A stretch of 64,000 bases of DNA, taken from Capnocytophaga sputigena. Lineage in GTDB: Bacteria; Bacteroidota; Bacteroidia; Flavobacteriales; Flavobacteriaceae. The first letter of the stretch is position 1. The number at the start of each line of letters is the position of its first letter. The notes beneath the pieces are model-generated. The model was not told the DNA's origin. It did not search any database and worked only from the letters and a program-made list of their open reading frames with translations. The translations under genes were made by a program, and so were the position numbers. The stretch spans positions 736,955 through 800,954 of the forward strand of contig NZ_UAVP01000008.1 in assembly GCF_900446695.1 (NCBI RefSeq), in the 5' to 3' direction. Positions 59,651-64,000 of this stretch are shown one piece after another.

Positions 59651-59669
59651 AAGATTTAAAGAATTGAGT
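59651..59669 (+). other. 5' half of the 16S processing stem
   Basis: AAGATTTAAAGAATTGAGT pairs, with one bulged base, with ACTCATTCTTTAAATCTT at 61269-61286. This is the long helix that would enclose 16S rRNA in the precursor and be cut by RNase III. Confidence 0.75.
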
Positions 59670-59721
59670 GAAACCTGAAGTCAATAACTTAAAATTCGGT
59701 TAAAGATATTAAAGATTTTAA

Positions 59722-61238
<1,517 letters not shown>

Positions 61239-61306
61239 AGAGATGACCGATAATTGAACATCGGACTAACTCATTCTTTAAATCTTGCTGACAACAAAAA
61301 ATAAGC

Positions 61307-61380
61307 AGTCTCATAGCTCAGCTGGTTAGAGCGCTACACTGATAATGTAGAGGTCGGCAGTTCGAGTCTGCCTGGGACTA
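61307..61380 (+). tRNA. tRNA-Ile (GAU)
   Basis: 74-base cloverleaf in the 16S-23S spacer. Acceptor AGTCTCA pairs with TGGGACT (one G-U). The anticodon stem-loop CTACACTGATAATGTAG has GAT at its centre, and the T-arm reads GGCAGTTCGAGTCTGCC. The 3' CCA is not encoded. Confidence 0.95.
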
Positions 61381-61433
61381 CAATAAGCTAAAGAAGGAAA
61401 TTCTAGAAGCTGAAGAGAGACGAATAGCATAAA

Positions 61434-61464
61434 TCGTAATTCGTAATTCGTAACTCGTCATTAA
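61434..61464. repeat. ATTCGTAACTCGTCATT repeat inside the rRNA spacer
   Basis: CGTAATTCGTAATTCGTAACTCGTCATT sits between the two tRNA genes (shown here only by its parts). It belongs to the dispersed family at 18896-18960, 24843-24863 and 9384-9415. Confidence 0.7.
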
Positions 61465-61468
61465 GCAC

Positions 61469-61542
61469 GGGGAATTAGCTCAGCTGGCTAGAGCACCTGC
61501 CTTGCACGCAGGGGGTCAAGGGTTCGAATCCCTTATTCTCCA
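61469..61542 (+). tRNA. tRNA-Ala (UGC)
   Basis: 74-base cloverleaf. Acceptor GGGGAAT pairs with ATTCTCC. The anticodon stem-loop CCTGCCTTGCACGCAGG has TGC, and the T-arm reads AAGGGTTCGAATCCCTT. The 3' CCA is not encoded. Ile then Ala in the spacer is the common bacterial order. Confidence 0.95.
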
Positions 61543-61697
61543 CAACAACAGTACATTGACATATTGGGATAAAGAGCATAAGAGATCAATAATAGATTAT
61601 TGATAATCTAACGAAAAATATTAAAAAGAATCAAAGAGAACGAGGTATTTATTTAATTGATAATTGTTAATTGTTAATTGAATAAAACTACAAGCGC

Positions 61698-64000
<2,303 letters not shown>

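Overview
The window looks like a chromosome segment of a Flavobacteriaceae bacterium, most likely Capnocytophaga. Four things point there. A GldJ gliding/type IX secretion lipoprotein is present. SusC/SusD pairs and many lipoproteins carry C-x-K-D/E-D/E-like tails after the lipobox cysteine, which resembles the Capnocytophaga surface-export signal. At least 16 promoters match the Bacteroidetes -7 box TAnnTTTG, several with a TTTG/TTG element 19-20 bp upstream. The 16S rRNA ends in the flavobacterial form (GGAACACCTCC). The genus call is inference from gene content and rRNA, not from a search.

Layout. 0.1-22 kb is almost all minus strand: gldJ, a CysP-type sulfate permease, a candidate small RNA, surface lipoproteins and beta-barrels, a redox group (thioredoxin, AhpC), tcdA, a DUF695/RraB protein, dodA, a very AT-rich two-gene cassette (CBS-HEPN-like protein plus membrane protein), aspS, map, pgi and a LytM-type peptidase with one substituted zinc ligand. 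22-28 kb holds feoAB (plus), gdhA (minus) and a lactate permease (plus). 28-32 kb (minus) holds a META lipoprotein, a TlpA-like thioredoxin, cysD without cysN, a TonB-C-domain protein, and purN-rnpA transcribed from a promoter almost touching the rnpA start.

32.6-44.7 kb is a nutrient-uptake locus on the plus strand: SusC, SusD, an HExxH metallohydrolase lipoprotein, four DUF4302-type lipoproteins (two nearly identical in their N-terminal halves), a 43-residue membrane peptide and a beta-barrel protein. 44.7-50 kb is housekeeping: a PH-like membrane protein, a CBS-pair protein, phoH, rplM-rpsI, rpsB and tsf. 50-59.3 kb holds a secreted metzincin with a type IX-like C-terminus, a decayed AT-rich gene, and a second TonB-dependent receptor cluster whose receptor gene is split by a -1 frame change exactly at an A-AAA-AAG heptamer. 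The window ends with an rRNA operon (16S, tRNA-Ile, tRNA-Ala, partial 23S).

Intergenic regions are rich in short dispersed repeats: 10-bp tandem families, TTACCTCTTATC and ATTCGTAACTCGTC families, and a 47-bp palindromic REP/MITE-like element. One family has even entered the rRNA spacer. The most unusual items are the CBS-HEPN cassette, the candidate sRNA, the frameshifted receptor, the DUF4302 expansion and the palindromic repeat family.
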